A stretch of 64,000 nucleotides of DNA, taken from Limanda limanda (Eukaryota > Chordata > Actinopteri > Pleuronectiformes > Pleuronectidae). The translations under genes and the position numbers were made by a program. How positions within the stretch are numbered: position 1 is the first letter of the stretch; each line of letters begins with the position of its first letter. This document shows, one piece after another, positions 22,535 through 34,593 of this stretch. The stretch lies in assembly GCF_963576545.1 (NCBI RefSeq), contig NC_083656.1:10373893-10437892 (forward strand), written 5' to 3'. The notes under the pieces were generated by a model. The model had not been told where the DNA came from. It made no database searches and worked only from the letters and a program-made list of their open reading frames with translations.

Positions 22535-23745
22535 GCGGACCAGCAACACGCCGACAAACTCTCGCCTCATGTTCGTCTCATTTTAACATCCTCCTTTGCT
22601 TTTAGTCCTTTCTTATTCTCGACAACACCGGAAGCTGGTGAGCCGTGATGCAACGGAGATGAACACCTGACCTGACTGCAAGAGCTGCCTGTCTTTTAAT
22701 CCCTCCTGGAAATGTGTGAAGGTGTGTGTGAGGAAATGAGGGGGATGCTGTTCTTAATTTGTATGGATGGACGTAACGACAGAGCTTCGTGTGACCTTTG
22801 TGTTGATGGTGAATTGTTGTGAAGTTATCAGTTTGTATAAAGTTATTTTGGGGCAGGGACAGGGGGATTAGGGTATAGAACAGGGTAGGTTATGGGAGGG
22901 GGTTGGTTTTAATTAACAGGGACTGGGGTTCTTTTAACATTGGAGGCAAATGTCTGATGCTGACATAGAAAAAAAGAAAAGTAAATGCACTGTACTATGT
23001 GAAACAGCCTTTTTAAGAAATGGCTGCTTAAAATTTGTACCTGCAGTTTTTCCCGCGCTCATCCTGACATGTAAATCAAAAACGCTGGAGACACACTTGT
23101 GGAACGATGGACTATACTTAACAAATATATCAGTTATTCATGAGCAATCGTGCAGGTTTGGAAACATAATAGGGCAAAGAAATAGCGCATAGAGCTAGCA
23201 AACCTCCCTCTGTATAATATGTTGTATATCTCATTACGGCACTGTAAATCTTCTCATTCTATTTCTATGGGCGACTGTACTTACCTAGCCCGAACTTGGG
23301 TACTAAAGCTCTTTCTTTGCAGCAGATTAAATGGGCATGGATCCATCATATTCCACATGAGGCTGTGACGCACTGGCAATATTTTTTGAGGCGGAAATAA
23401 GCAACTTTGCCAGCCGATGCTACCTGCTATTTGCTGATGACGCCTATTTTCTCTGATGTTCTCTGAAGCAGCTTTTTCCTGTTTCCAGACCTCTTTTTTT
23501 CCCTCTCTTCTCCCTTGCTGCTTCATTGACAAAGTTGCCGGTTCACCCGTCCGGCCTTCGGGTGTGTACAGATCTGAAACTGGCATCGCCGCTGCATGTA
23601 TTTGAGGCTCGAGCCTCCGCTGGCCAACGGGTCATGTGCTTTCTTCTATTTCATTCAGAATGTTATTGTTTGTGACTCCTGTATGTCTTGTGTTGAATTA
23701 TGAATATGCTGAGAACTGTAATATTAATAAAAAACAACAACAACA
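22535..23745 (+). other. mta3 long-form 3'UTR (inferred)
   Basis: The sequence is non-coding and moderately AT-rich after the TGA. It runs to the first good AATAAA at 23726, followed by an ACAACAACA run. The extent is inferred. Confidence 0.5.
23726..23731 (+). terminator. Candidate poly(A) signal AATAAA, mta3 long form
   Basis: The canonical hexamer in 'atattaataaaaaacaacaac' is the first after the long-form stop at 22534. Confidence 0.5.
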
Positions 23746-24311
23746 ACACAATGACAGATTATGGTGTCCAGTCTCAGTGAGTCATTTCCTGCTGTTAAAC
23801 ACGGACAGCCTGTCCTGTCTCCCAGCCTCCCACTCCATCTTTCTGTCTCTATCTGCCTTTGTGCTGCTCTGGAGGGGGTGTGTGTGTGATGGATGGGGAC
23901 CCGTACACTCGGCGGCCTGAGCAGGGATGCCATAAAATACCTCCACAAAATATGGCAACTTGACACAGTGATGAGGAATGAGAAGTGCTCTCAGAATATA
24001 AATCACCATCCTGGAGGCTTACAGGCCGCCTCGAGGTGCATCACTGTGTGTTTATGTGTTGACACAGCCCCTGTTGTTCTGTGGCCAAAGGTTTTTCATG
24101 TGCCGTTTTACCCTCTCGTCACAGCACGCAGCTTTTTATATAAATGCAACCACAGTCCGATGCTGCAGCTGGCGGATGTTTTCTACACAGTCCGAGGCTT
24201 TCACTGGAGGTGAGAATCAGAAACGACGTTGAGACGGACCAGGACATGATTCGTCTTTCAGCTTTAATCATGTGGGACCTCAGAGTGACAGAAACAGTTC
24301 CCGTATGTGCA

Positions 24312-24450
24312 CTGAAAAAAAGCCCAACCTCAATATCGTTGTTCCAACTTTGTTTCCGGAGTTGAGTGAGCAATTGTTTTTGAAAAATGTTGAGTTAACT
24401 CAAAGTTCCAAGTTGACAGATAAGTAATGCAGTTCACTGAACATTTTAAG
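24312..24450. repeat. Fish repeat fragment ('actgaaaaaa...gttgagttaactc')
   Basis: It contains 'gcactgaaaaaaag' and 'aaaatgttgagttaactcaaag', phrases common in fish nonautonomous elements. No clean ends were found. Confidence 0.35.
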
Positions 24451-24715
24451 TTGAGGAAACTTAATATAGTGATTAGCCATCTCTTGTGGTAACTAAGATC
24501 ACTGACCAAGAATATACATATACATATGTGTATGAATGTATGTATAAATGCGGGCGGATACTCTTTCATGCACTCCCGCCCTTTGTGGCTTTCTTATATG
24601 GACTTCCCCTTGCTTTCTCTATGACTTTTGTCCTTATCTCAACACATAGCCTAATTGTGTTGACCCAGATTTGGATACAACAAACACGTCATCCACCCAC
24701 AGACCGGATGGAGTG

Positions 24716-25015
24716 ATGGCACTGTTTGCCAGATCTAGGCCATAAGTAAGCCGTAGCAATAATGCATGTCAAATTTAGCAAACTTACCACTTTAGACTAT
24801 ATACAGAGCTACCTTGGCTAGAGCTCAGCATGTTTGCCAAGAAAGGCTCACATTTGTGTTGGGATACTTGGGCCTAACTTTGCTATTTACATGTGGGCAA
24901 TTTTAGGCTCACATCCAATCCATCTGGGCAACAAGAAGGCCAGAGGTGCTGCATCATTGCCTGTGGTCAGTGTGGCCCACATCCGTGTTCTATCTGGATA
25001 TCCATGCAAGAAGAA
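24716..25015. repeat. Dispersed fish repeat ('tttgccagatct...gtggcccacat')
   Basis: Repeated short phrases such as 'tttgccag', 'gggcctaactttgc', 'atgtgggcaa' and 'gtgtggcccacatccg' match the style of a widespread fish repeat with 'gccagatgtgggcc' units. It is diverged and without clear ends. Confidence 0.45.
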
Positions 25016-25588
25016 AGAAATCTCAGATACTCACGCTAACACTGCCATCTTGTGCATTTGGAGTGTGCACTCCACCAATCATGACGCAGTCTCAGCTGGG
25101 GTTTCTAATCTTTTTTATACCATAAAAAAAAATCGATATTCAAACAAAGTGTACTTTAACTACAATGAAATAAATCCAAGACATGTCAAACATTATAAAA
25201 ATTCACAAAACAGCGAATGAAAGTGGGTTTTATTTACTCAGTAGACTCTAGAATCGCCACTGAGTATTGGACAATATAAACACAGTTGAGGGCACCAGCA
25301 GAGGGAAGCAATGCTCCACGGCAGCGTCTAGTCTCAGCGAGAAGAAGAAGTAGTTGCTGGCGGTCGGAGCTGAGCGAGTGGTCCGTGAACGCATCACTCG
25401 AGTGGGCCGTGGTGGCCGCGCTTGTTTGTGGGACCGAGTTCGATCCTCACTTCTCCTCCAGCCTTCACAGAGTCTACTCATGTATCAACGAACAGAAACA
25501 CATCGATTACAAGAAGAATTACTAAGATCTGTTCAAGTGCAAAATTTCACTAGTACTTAAGCCTTATTCCCGTCGCCGTACTGACGAA

Positions 25589-25682
25589 GCTCCAGTGGCG
25601 CAATCGGTCAGCGCGCGGTACTTATATGACAGTATGCAGCAGAGCAATGCCGAGGTTGTGAGTTCGAGCCTCACCTGGAGCA
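25589..25682 (+). tRNA. tRNA-Ile (anticodon UAU) with a ~20-base intron
   Basis: The acceptor arms GCTCCAG and CTGGAGC pair, with discriminator A at 25682. The D-arm/A-box reads 'tggcgcaatcggtcagcgcg' and the T-arm/B-box 'ggttgtgagttcgagcctc'. The anticodon TAT is at 25623-25625. A canonical intron of about 20 bases (about 25627-25646) follows base 37, as in vertebrate tRNA-Ile-UAU genes. A T-rich stretch for Pol III termination begins at 25687. It lies alone between mta3 and ppm1b, so no cluster is visible. It decodes AUA codons. Confidence 0.95.
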
Positions 25683-25686
25683 AGTC

Positions 25687-25695
25687 TTTTCTTTT
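25687..25695 (+). terminator. Pol III T-run terminator of tRNA-Ile
   Basis: The TTTT-C-TTTTT run begins 5 bases after the discriminator base. Confidence 0.75.
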
Positions 25696-25699
25696 TCTG

Positions 25700-27088
25700 T
25701 CTCCTGCAGGTAAATCCCCACCGGTCTGAACAGAACCACGTCACACAGGAATATGAAGTCCTTGTAGTTCTACACGTACTACTCGTAAGCACACTAGTCA
25801 GCATACACAACGTCCTGACTTTGATCTGTGTATGATTATTCACACATATGCAAACACACAACTGTGAAAATACCTGATTGTAGGTTGTGATTATTGTGTC
25901 AGTTCATCACAAGAGGTGAGAACTCTCACCTCTTCTACAGGGACCTCGTTTCAGTGCAACCTCTTATATGTTGTTAAATGGAATATTTCCATTTATTCAT
26001 TCATTCATTAATTGAAAAAGAAACACAAGGCAATATAAGAAGATGCAAATATTATTTCACACAGTTTCTTTTGTGTAAACATTTTAAAATAAATATGTAT
26101 GCAACATTGTATTTTTATTCTTATATTCATTCTAATCAGTAGTAGTAGTAGTAGTTATTTATCCACTATCTTTGCACCAATTTAATCATATTTTCAATAT
26201 ATATGCTCGTAAATTATAATTATTACTATAAACATATAACTTTCATTCGTTTAAAGAGCGATATTTTTATTCAATTATATTTGTGGTAGAAAGTTCAAAT
26301 GTATCTAACGTTGTTGTTTCAAACAATAAATAAAATAACCGCATAAAAGAACAAATATTAGTATTTAATTCATAAACTATGAGGACAGATGTGCTGCTGG
26401 CAACCCTTTTCCTTTGTTGTTCAGCATCGCATCCTGCTGGCGTTAAGGTGGAACTACATCACTGTTGTAAAACCAGGGTTTCACCACGGGGGGGCGGTGC
26501 GACTGCGCCAAACACATGCATGTCACTTTAAGAAAATGTGCATTTTAAAACTTCCTAATGATGCCTGTGGCTGTTTCTCTATACTCCACCTCAGGTTACT
26601 ATTATTACCATTAATTAATATCTTATATTCTTATATTCTACTATTTATTATATTTCTACTATATAACTATTCAGAATCTGTCCACATTGCTTTATACTAA
26701 TTTCTGAACAACACGGTCCAGTTTCCTCAATCTGTGGGATTTAAGACATCAACCATCATCTTATTCTTTTTCAGATGTGATTCATCTCAGTTTGGGCCTG
26801 ACATGTTGTATAGTGTGTCTGGATTTCTGTGTGTGTGTCTGTGATCTATGCGCGAATGTTTGTTTGCAGGACGTCTGTCACTCTAAGCCTCGCAAAGCTG
26901 GGAATGAACAAGCAGAAGATTGCAGTAATGATGTGACCCAGATGTCCCGGGTGCAGATCTCTGGGCTGAAAATGAGAGTGCAGATCAGGGCTGCCGTACA
27001 TCCCGTCACCCCCCCTCACACACCCCACCCTCCTCCTCCCTCCAACCACCCCTCCCTGGGACACAATCACAGAGTATTGAGCAGCAGG
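25700..27088. other. Intergenic, AT-rich
   Basis: I see no gene. There is a short (AGT)n run near 26139-26155 and a G-run/GC patch near 26480-26510. Confidence 0.55.
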
Positions 27089-27398
<310 letters not shown>

Positions 27399-28880
27399 GT
27401 GTTTAAGCCCATGCAGATCCATGTAAACACAAGGGATCAGATTTTGGAGCGTGTGCCACTTGTTCTTGGTGCTCCGGATTAGACGTAACAGTTTTTTAAT
27501 TTACTCTCCTCAGCTGCCTCCAAAAGACGCTTAAAGCTGAGCATCGCCACACCCCAGACCCCCTCCCCCCTCTCGACATGCCCCCCCCCCCCCACTACCA
27601 CCACCAACCCCCGTCCAGCATCTCCACCATCCTCACCCATCGCCTGAGGTGACCAGGTGGCGGAACAATCACTCTCACACACACACACACCACCCTGACA
27701 GTAGGCTCAGCGGGCCACTTTCTCCAATGAGAAGCCTGGCAGTCTGTGTGTGTGTGTGTGTTTGTGTGAGGGATTGAGGGGACAAAAGACGAAGAGTTTA
27801 ATATTTGGGATAAGCTGTGATTGAACATCCTGAGATCAGAGCCGAATGATCAAATTCAGCCAGTGATAATCCCTCATCTTGGAAAATTAAATACCCCTCT
27901 TCTGGCTCTCTTCAAGCCCAGTCACACTCTCTGTATTTCTGTGACACACACACACACGCGCGCACACACACACACCAGGGTCTTAATCTGACCTGTGTCT
28001 CATAACCCCGCTTGGTTCCTCGGGGAGCTGTTCTGATATCTGATGAGTTTTTCATTAATAAGACTCAAGTCTAATCCTGAGGGAGAAACACAAAATGACA
28101 ACGGATAAGCCCCGCTCTCCCCCCCTTCCTACCATCACAAACACTGATTCACTGATTCACTGTCTAACTAAACATCTTTATACATGCACTTATTTTCTAG
28201 TTTATGCTTCAATCTCCCAATCCCGCCGTTCTGCTCCCCCCAGCCTTTCATTTGATTGCTTTGCTCGTCTATGTTTTACAAATCTTTGGTTTACAATCTG
28301 CCGGTGCAAGAATTGGTCCAGGCTTCTCAAAACCAAACTAATTGGAAGGTCTTGTAGGCTTCCTCCCTTATATCCTATCATTGAAAACTGGTCACAAGTC
28401 AAAATATGTCTGACCAAGCATGAGCTCAGGTTTATTATAGCAATCTCTATTTTGCTGTTTGCATTGTATCTGAGTCATATGTCTTCCTGTGAGGGCAGGC
28501 AGAGCTCATGTAAAACACGTTACTCATTGTTCATGTCATGTGGGGAATCACCTGAGCTCCTGCAGATTGTTGACTCAGTGTGGGATTTCAACATTTAGAG
28601 TTTTCGTGAAAATCCTCTTGTTTTTCCTTAAAAAAACGAACAGTTTGCTAAATCAGACCAAGGAAGGAAATAAAGGGTAACTCCTTGTTTTGTGTTTATG
28701 AATGACTATGATCTGAATGCAACATATGACAAATGCATAATTTCTTGAAGCTCTTGGCTATAGACAAACCTAGTTGATTGTCCAAAGTGAATAGTTGACC
28801 TTCCATTAAGAAAGAACAGAGCATTAATAAACATTTTACAACAATTAAGACATTTTCGTTAAGCACAATCAATGACGGCT
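27399..28880. other. Intergenic, low-complexity patches
   Basis: A C-run (27582-27594), short CA runs near 27678 and 27948-27975, and a TG run near 27746-27762 are present. The 167-codon open frame at 28095-28598 has no recognisable domain. No gene is called. Confidence 0.5.
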
Positions 28881-28899
28881 GAGTGTTGGGCCTCAACAG

Positions 28900-29380
28900 T
28901 AATGAAAGAGATTTATCTCATGTGCTCCCTCCACTGGCTTCCTGTTCCTTACAGGATTGATTTAAACATTTTGTTGTTTACAATTAAATCTCCTAATCAA
29001 CCTGCACCACCCACGCCCGAACTTCTTCATGTTCACACTCCAGCTAGGTCAGAGGTCAGCCACTCAGCTGCTCCTCGACGTGCCACTAACTAGGCTCATA
29101 ACCCGAGGTGATCAAGCCCTTGCAGTAGCAAACTTGTGGAGCAGCTCCCGACTAGATATTAGATCTGCTCCCTCTCTCACAAACTTGAAATCATTGTTAA
29201 AGACTCATCTCTTCTCTTCTCAAGTTGAGAACGTTACTATCCCAGCAGGTTATATTCTATTGTCATTTGTTTTATGATTCATGCGTATTGCTGTTTTTTT
29301 GTATTACCTTTTACTTTGTGAAGGACTTCGGTCAACCAAGTTGTTTTACATGTGCTATATATAAATACAGTTGACATTGA
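28900..29380 (+). mobile_element. LINE 3' end: reverse transcriptase C-terminal remnant and 3'UTR
   Basis: Conceptual reading gives SLHWLPVPYRIDLNILLF, a classic C-terminal phrase of fish LINE polyproteins. After a frame change near 29030-29090 it gives TRGDQALAVANLWSSSRLDI and LTNLKSLLKTHLFS. The tail 'gtgaaggacttcggtcaacc' to 'tgctatatataaata' is the usual 3'UTR of the same elements. It is 5'-truncated and frameshifted, hence inactive. Confidence 0.85.
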
Positions 29381-29849
29381 TATAGTATACACACATGGAA
29401 CGCTAAGTAAGGGTGTCAATGAAACCCAATACCACATTATTATTATGATTATGATTATAATTAATATTACCTACTGTCTTGTTCATAATGTTCATAATGG
29501 TTTAGATTTATTTATTTATTCCTTCTATGCACAAACAATGAGTGTGATTCTGCTGGAGAAGCATCACTGCTGCGCTTTCAATAGTTGGCGCTTGTTATCT
29601 GTTCAGGGGCACTCCTCTGTGTGGTAACTAGAGGGTATATTGAGGAAGGACGATGAGATATAAACTAAATTTGTTGTTGTATTTAGATTTCGAGCCTTTG
29701 CCGTCACGTTTGACTCAAATGATTCCCCTCCGCGGCGTCACATGCTTTTATTTCAAGCCAGACTCCGCCCACCCAAAGTGGCTTCGGCGCATGCTAGTAG
29801 ACGTTACAAGTGTATCCTCCGGATCCAGCGCGTCACGGAGCTCTGCTGA

Positions 29850-30360
29850 CTGACCAATGGGATTGTCGCTCCGGACAGGGGCAGAGCTAATTGACACGAG
29901 AAGTGGCCAATTAACCGACGTTTCGCCAGGACGTGGTAACCAATCGGCGGGAATGTGCCAAAAATAACACCTCCTCTTGTTCAGCACCCAAAGTGGAAGG
30001 AAAGCTCTGTGGCCTTTCAATGGAAGAAGAAAGTGCGAGATTTGCCCGTGTTGTATAATATCTACTGTTCTCAGGGTCCATATTTGTTTTGGAAACGATC
30101 GACACCATCTTCAGTTGACGTGAGCGACAAGAACGGGCGTCAAACATGCGTAAGATTCAACGCTGTCCAAGCAGGGAACCGCCGAGAGAGGAATTATCGC
30201 CGCTCGTCTGAGGCCAAATCTCGGGTTATTTTTTTTTTTTTGTCAAATAAGGAAACATTAACGTAGCTAGCCGGCTAACGTTAGCACCGCAGATAGCTAG
30301 GGCAGCGACACATCTTCAGACCGAAGCGGGCTCCGGCAGGTGATCAACATTGGATCTGCG
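29850..30360 (+). promoter_or_regulatory. ppm1b: ppm1b promoter with three CCAAT boxes and GC-rich leader (inferred)
   Basis: CCAAT boxes stand at 29854-29858, 29907-29911 and 29940-29944, in a stretch with many CpG and 'gctaacgttagc' motifs. The last two are 33 bases apart, about three helical turns, as is common for paired NF-Y sites. No TATA box is clear. The assignment to ppm1b rests on position and the downstream donor; the same CpG-rich DNA could also fire on the - strand. Confidence 0.55.
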
Positions 30361-30381
30361 TTCGCCCAGCGGCAGGAAAAC
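30250..30381 (+). other. ppm1b: ppm1b noncoding first exon (inferred)
   Basis: The GC-rich sequence has no ATG-initiated frame of note and ends in 'ggcaggaaaac|gtaagt'. In mammals PPM1B likewise begins with a noncoding exon. The transcription start is not defined by sequence. The exon may end at any of four donors (30381, 30413, 30445, 30477), and a weaker 'ggcag|gtgatc' lies near 30338. Confidence 0.5.
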
Positions 30382-30496
30382 GTAAGTAGCATGTGTGCTA
30401 GCGGCAGGAAAACGTAAGTAGCATGTGTGCTAGCGGCAGGAAAACGTAAGTAGCATGTGTGCTAGCGGCAGGAAAACGTAAGTAGCATGTGTGCTA
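30369..30496 (+). repeat. Four perfect 32-bp tandem repeats, each with a 5' splice site
   Basis: The unit begins 'gcggcaggaaaacgtaagta' and ends 'gcatgtgtgcta'. Copies are 30369-30400, 30401-30432, 30433-30464 and 30465-30496, all identical. Each carries AAAAC|GTAAGT, so donors fall at 30382, 30414, 30446 and 30478 (first intron base). Confidence 0.97.
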
Positions 30497-31589
30497 ACGT
30501 CGCTAGCTAACGTTTGACAACCCGGGGCAGTCAAAACGTCGGGTTAGCGTTAGCATGCCCGCTAACGCTAGCTAGCTCGCAGCGACACACGAGCAAACTA
30601 GGCCCGTTCGTGTTGTGAGGAGTTCGGCATGTGGTCAGTGGATCGGTATTTATTTGTTTTTACACAGGAACGCGTTTCACAAACAGAGGCCGGTCGACGA
30701 ACGCAACGCAACCCGTTGTTTTGCGGGAACGTGACGCGTGGGAACGGAGCGTTGCCAGGTGAAAAACCCCGAGCCTTTAGCCCAAGTTTCAAAGTAGCTC
30801 CGCCAGCGTTAGCGAGCCACCTCCTGAATGAAGCACATTTAAAGTAACGCTGGTGGGAACACGTTGGTCTCCAGTGCTTAGTCGGGTCCCAGGCGAGCTA
30901 ATTTAGCACGGTGTAGGCGACGCACTAGCTATATCCAGCTAATAGGAGCTTAGCGGACTTTGTCATACGAGTGTCAGCGGTTAGCTAATGACATTTCTGG
31001 CGATATGAGATCTTTATTTGAACAAGCAGGCGACCTCACGCAGCTATAGGTCCGATCGATTTCAGTAAGTAGCCATGTAGCGATATAAATACCCAGAGAT
31101 AACAACGACATGGTTAAAAAAAACTGATTGAGTTGCATGGCTGCTGTTTGTCCTGTTGTGTATGCGGCGACCTCACAGGTTAAATATAACCGCAAGGGCC
31201 CATTTTTACGTCTGGTGTCTTTGGTGGAAGTCCCTCGCTACACGTGAAACGAGATTAAATCAGATTATGTTTAATGTGGCAAGAGAGATGTTCATAATAA
31301 GTCATGTTTCACTGCGGCAACAGCAGTACTCCTCCCCACTTCACCCATTCTCGTCTGATATGAAAGATTGGTTTTATGTACACATCAGTTTGCAGCAGGA
31401 CATTGTGTTTTGCTGAGGTTCAGTTGATGTTGTGTAGCTGGAAATCTGTCAACACACCTACTACAACAAAACATTGTATCTGAGATGTAAACATATAAAC
31501 AAACCCTCAGGAGACTTCAGCAAACCTCAGCCAAGGCCCAACAGTCCCCTTACGAAACCACATTTACATTCACTAGATCCAGATTCATT

Positions 31590-31815
31590 TTTATTGCAGA
31601 CACTATAAGCAACACCCCATCTAGAGCCATGAATGATTCTCAGAGAAATTTAAATGGGAGGAAAAATTAATAAATCTTGAATCCTGTCCCTTTTCTGGAT
31701 CTGGACCAAAATTAAATTGGTTCTTTCTTGACCCAGCCTTCCACCAAGTTCCGTGGTGATCCATCCAGTAGTTGGGCTTAATCCTGCTAATAAACCACGC
31801 CGAGGAAAACACGCA
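31590..31815 (-). repeat. Dispersed fish repeat family A, reverse-oriented copy
   Basis: It contains 'ccatgaatgattctcag', 'tctggatctggaccaaaatt', 'ccaccaagttccgtggtgat' and 'taatcctgctaataaaccacg'. Reverse-complemented, these fit the order of the family A copies at 17.05 and 18.78 kb. Confidence 0.6.
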
Positions 31816-32265
31816 GGTGACAACATTTAGTTTAAACTTCACTTCTTTGTTTTGCCTTTTTACCTTTCAGGTAGGCTAATGTTGTAATTGTGAAACTCTA
31901 AGTTTGCCCTTGTACCTCAATTGATTGTTACTACAGCAAAGTCAGATGTTGTGTGATTAATTCTTTGGAATATTTATTTAATAAATTCCAGGCGTCCACC
32001 GGCGCATGGCAGATGTGTAAAATGAAAAGGGTTTGGCCTGAGCTTAAACATGGGCTTGGCTGGGAACTCCTAACCGTACTTAAGATATGCTACAGTATAG
32101 GTTTTACGAGTTTGGAGTTTTTGCTGATACAATAATAACAACCATTGAGTTTGTATGCACTCTTGTTGTAATTGTAAATCATTATTACATTCACCAACGA
32201 GTTTGTTTCCATTAGCAATTATTTTGGCTGAGAAATGTAATTTGCCTTTATATTTATGTATTTAA

Positions 32266-32903
32266 AGGGATTGTTCACTGAAAAGTGTAAGTTCACTCAT
32301 TATCTACTTGTCGACAAAACACTTCTGGATTTTCAGGGGTAAACAGCATTGCAGCCAAATCCAATACAATTGAAGTAACAGGGTATCCCCTCTTCAAACG
32401 GAAGAAAATAAGAGCACAAAAACAAAATGTCCCCACACTGCCCCTGTGGTGTCATCCCAGTGTCCACAAGCCTCAACATTCAAACTCAACCTGAAATGGT
32501 CAATGTCAATCTGTGATCCTACTCTGGAGCTGTGTTCACGTCCGCACGCACACACCAGTAACACTGCACACAAGGTCTTGCCCAAGGGTATGTGGTAGCA
32601 TTGCTACTTCCTGCAGTGGACATTTAGGCTAAAAACATGGTGCAAATGACACCATTTGGATTAGAATTGGAATGTCGGGGCTAACAGACACGTGGATGAC
32701 ACCACAATAGCAACATGGAGGCATTTTAAGTTTTCCCCCCTGTTTTTTTATTTTAAAGTTTGAATAAGTGATCCCCATTTACTTCAATTGTGTTGGATTT
32801 GGCTGCAACATCATTTTCCCCTAAAAATCCTGAAGTGTTATGTGGACTGAAACACTTAACCCACCCCTCAATTTTGTTTTCAATTTTTTGGTGAACGATC
32901 CCT
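32266..32903. mobile_element. Foldback MITE with ~140-bp terminal inverted repeats
   Basis: The left end 'agggattgttcactgaaaa' is matched by the right end 'ttttggtgaacgatccct' in inverse. Further in, 'cagccaaatccaatacaatt' (left) matches 'aattgtgttggatttggctg' (right). The inverted arms reach about 140 bases each with a 350-base centre. TAAA abuts both ends, a possible target duplication. There is no coding capacity. Confidence 0.9.
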
Positions 32904-34593
32904 AAAGCTGATTATTGGGTCTTGGCTGAGGCATGTGCCTGACTAACTGCCATTCTAGTTTTAAATGCTACATGCTGATTCCTTCAACCAACTTTTTAAG
33001 CTTTGCTTACTTTCAGATACAAAGTTGATTAGATTACATTATGTAATCAGTCACTGTACGTCATGTCCTATGTTACCTCTTGTAACAACTCACATCAGTA
33101 ATCAAACCAATCAATCACTATTTTATTTCATGATTGGAATGGCTCAATCTTTTAATGCAGCCAGGGTCTATTGCTGGTTTGACTCTGTCCAAACAGGACA
33201 AACTTCTGATGCACGTCTCCTCTTTCCATTGCAAAGAAAATGTTTACTTTTAAACTGAGGATCTTGACTTATGTGTTTGGCAGCAGCCCAAACTTTGCAG
33301 CCTCTTCTTATGACCAGGAATCTTATGTGATCTCAGATGATTGTAAATTGCCCCATTGTATTTGAAATTTCATCAAAGCTAAGCTCGTGGTTAGTTCATG
33401 GCATATTATAATTTATTATTTTGCCATGTTGAAATTAAGACAGGCAGCCACTCGCTCACCCATTATCAGATTGTGATAAGGTGCACAGTTAACCAGTATA
33501 TGACATCACTTGGTGTTTGGCAGGTGCCCGACAAGTCAGATTCAGGAGGAGTTCAATAGCTGGTTATCTTCTCTGAGTCAGCAGACACTGTGTAAAGACT
33601 GAGTGGGCAGACAAAACAGGGGGTCAGTGCGAGATTGAGACATCCTTCACTCTTATTTTAGTGCTTGACAGATCCAAAAAAGGCCACGGCCATGTAGTGG
33701 GAAATCTGTAGGCATCTCAAGGTGCTTCATTCTGCACCATGTCATCATTGGGCACATTTTAAAATACATAAATACTGTGCCATACGGCGACCCATGCACT
33801 GTCAGTAGCAGATGCTTCATCTAAGTACAGACCTCCACTTTACATGTCACTTTGAGCACAGACAGGACAGAAACTGAAAGTCTGCTCACCAATTCATTCT
33901 TTACTGTTTGTATTAACAAGACTTTGGCCCAATATCTTTTGACAACTGTGTGCTAGTGTTCACTACCCAATAGTGACAGACTAGATGGAGTATAATTCAC
34001 ACACTGTCCAGTCAACTTCCACAGTCTCATTACTCATAGCCACTGCCAGAGATAATATCTCCTCGACAAAGACAAACCATGCATTCAGATCAGTAAGCAG
34101 AGTTCTATCTGTCATTTCCTTGTAAGGTTGGCGCTCTAGATTTGCTACAAGATAGCCAGTCAGCTAACCATTATTTTTATATATTTAACAAGTTTTTTTG
34201 GTGGGGACTTATTATACACTACTTTACTTTATCACTAAGTCTGAAGTTGTGTGTACTGTTGGAATCCTCATTGGGCGCCTTGATGCTTTTGTCTCTTTTT
34301 GGATTTCAAAGGTTTATCAAGTCTGCCTAGGTTTGAAAACTGTCTTTACAGCTGTCGTGTCCGTTTTTGTCCATTAAGCTCCTGCTTTGTAGCTTATGTC
34401 GGCATCTTAGCGTCAAATCGTATTGCCTATCTCACTGTCAAAGAAAAAATTTCATGAGAACAAGCGGTACGAGGGCGATTTCCATTGACAGCCATGATTC
34501 AGGAGTTGTACGGCTGACATTGGAAGCACTCTGCTGCAGATCAGAGCACAAAGGGGGGGAGAAAGAAATGGAGTCAATTAAGAATGTGGAAGT

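Larger units (their letters stand above)
23746..25588. other. Intergenic, mta3 to tRNA-Ile
   Basis: No protein gene is visible. It holds two fish repeat remnants (24.30-24.45 and 24.72-25.01 kb) and a GC-rich stretch at 25.28-25.47 kb with a tRNA B-box-like sequence. Confidence 0.55.

Noticed and set aside
28095..28598. 167-codon open frame upstream of the LINE remnant
   Set aside because: No recognisable domain or codon pattern, and no splice or transposon context that explains it.
30369..30496. Four direct repeats resembling a short CRISPR array
   Set aside because: The 32-bp units abut with no spacers, in a vertebrate promoter region. It is a simple tandem repeat.
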